10,150 nt of DNA from Ruminococcus sp. GTDB lineage: Bacteria > Bacillota_A > Clostridia > Oscillospirales > Ruminococcaceae. A program made the translations under genes and the position numbers. Below, in pieces: positions 10,078 to 10,150 of the stretch (its first letter is position 1; every line of letters starts with the position of its first letter). Location: NCBI GenBank assembly GCA_017536105.1, contig JAFXRZ010000014.1, positions 1 to 10,150 on the forward strand, read 5' to 3'. A model generated the notes under the pieces. That model had not been told where the DNA came from, made no database searches, and was given only the letters and a program-made list of their open reading frames with translations.

Positions 10078-10150
10078 TTCCGTCATATTACCCAAATTCT
10101 CCTTGCCGGGCGCCAGCCCGCCTGCGTCGAATTTAGGCAATCTGACGAAA
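10078..10150. repeat. imperfect palindromic repeat, MITE-like
   Basis: TTCCGTCATATTACCCAAAT starting at 10078 matches the reverse complement of the window's last bases (TTTCGTCAGATTGCCTAAAT) at most positions, and the identity continues to AATTC. The centre holds a CGGGC/GCCCG stem around GCCA. The 73-bp unit could fold into one long hairpin. The GC-rich interval from 10001 to 10077 contains no gene and may belong to the same element. Non-autonomous mobile elements and REP-type repeats look like this. The window edge prevents defining its end. Confidence 0.5.

Overview
The window looks like an accessory stretch of a Gram-positive Clostridia chromosome, most likely a Ruminococcus-type (Oscillospiraceae) gut or rumen bacterium. 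The support is indirect: strong AGGAGG ribosome-binding sites, consensus sigma-A promoters (TTGACA/T, 17-bp spacer, TATAAT), LexA-like boxes of the Gram-positive GAAC-N4-GTTC kind, a lipoprotein with an S/T/E-rich linker, and a large CotH-domain surface protein ending in an NPETG sorting signal. No rRNA, tRNA, CRISPR array, transposase or integrase gene is visible.

Layout. Positions 25-495 hold a forward-strand string of four micro-genes of 22-31 codons. Each has its own strong Shine-Dalgarno sequence and encodes a hydrophobic, probably membrane-inserted peptide; two of them are a recent tandem duplication. The string closes with a 6-codon ORF whose TAG stop abuts a terminator stem (534-564). 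A 5'-truncated SLOG/DUF1273 gene follows (574-867). On the minus strand come a secreted protein (929-1459) and a 3'-truncated Y-family DNA polymerase gene (1645-1863) that still has a promoter ringed by LexA-like boxes. A GNAT acetyltransferase follows on the plus strand (2089-2520), then a 5'-truncated surface-protein tail (2752 to about 3168, minus). Next is a nucleoside/tRNA deaminase-family gene (3219-3836, minus), preceded by a 37-codon ORF resembling the N-terminus of a deleted paralogue. A beta-helix-like lipoprotein (4124-5512, plus) is followed by a minus-strand block: a 38-codon ORF, a second GNAT gene, and a second micro-peptide cluster (6481-6672). A 95-codon ORF of unknown function (6769-7056) and a gene-poor, structure-rich stretch (7057-7504) lead to a complete CotH surface protein gene (7568-9919) with two hairpins after it. 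An imperfect palindrome (10078-10150) closes the window.

How it fits together. Most genes are single transcription units with their own promoter and terminator, mixed with several truncated genes, which suggests repeated insertion and deletion. The two GNAT genes share a leader motif just upstream of their start codons. The deaminase and second GNAT genes share an almost interchangeable promoter. The two micro-peptide clusters, 6 kb apart on opposite strands, share a peptide core (LGI...TAYI) and a 3' module (SD, 5-6 codon ORF, TAG fused to an AGCGTCYGTRC hairpin).

The most likely undescribed system is this micro-peptide family with its conserved ending. The sequence does not show what it does; type I toxins, small membrane-complex subunits and signalling peptides are all possible.
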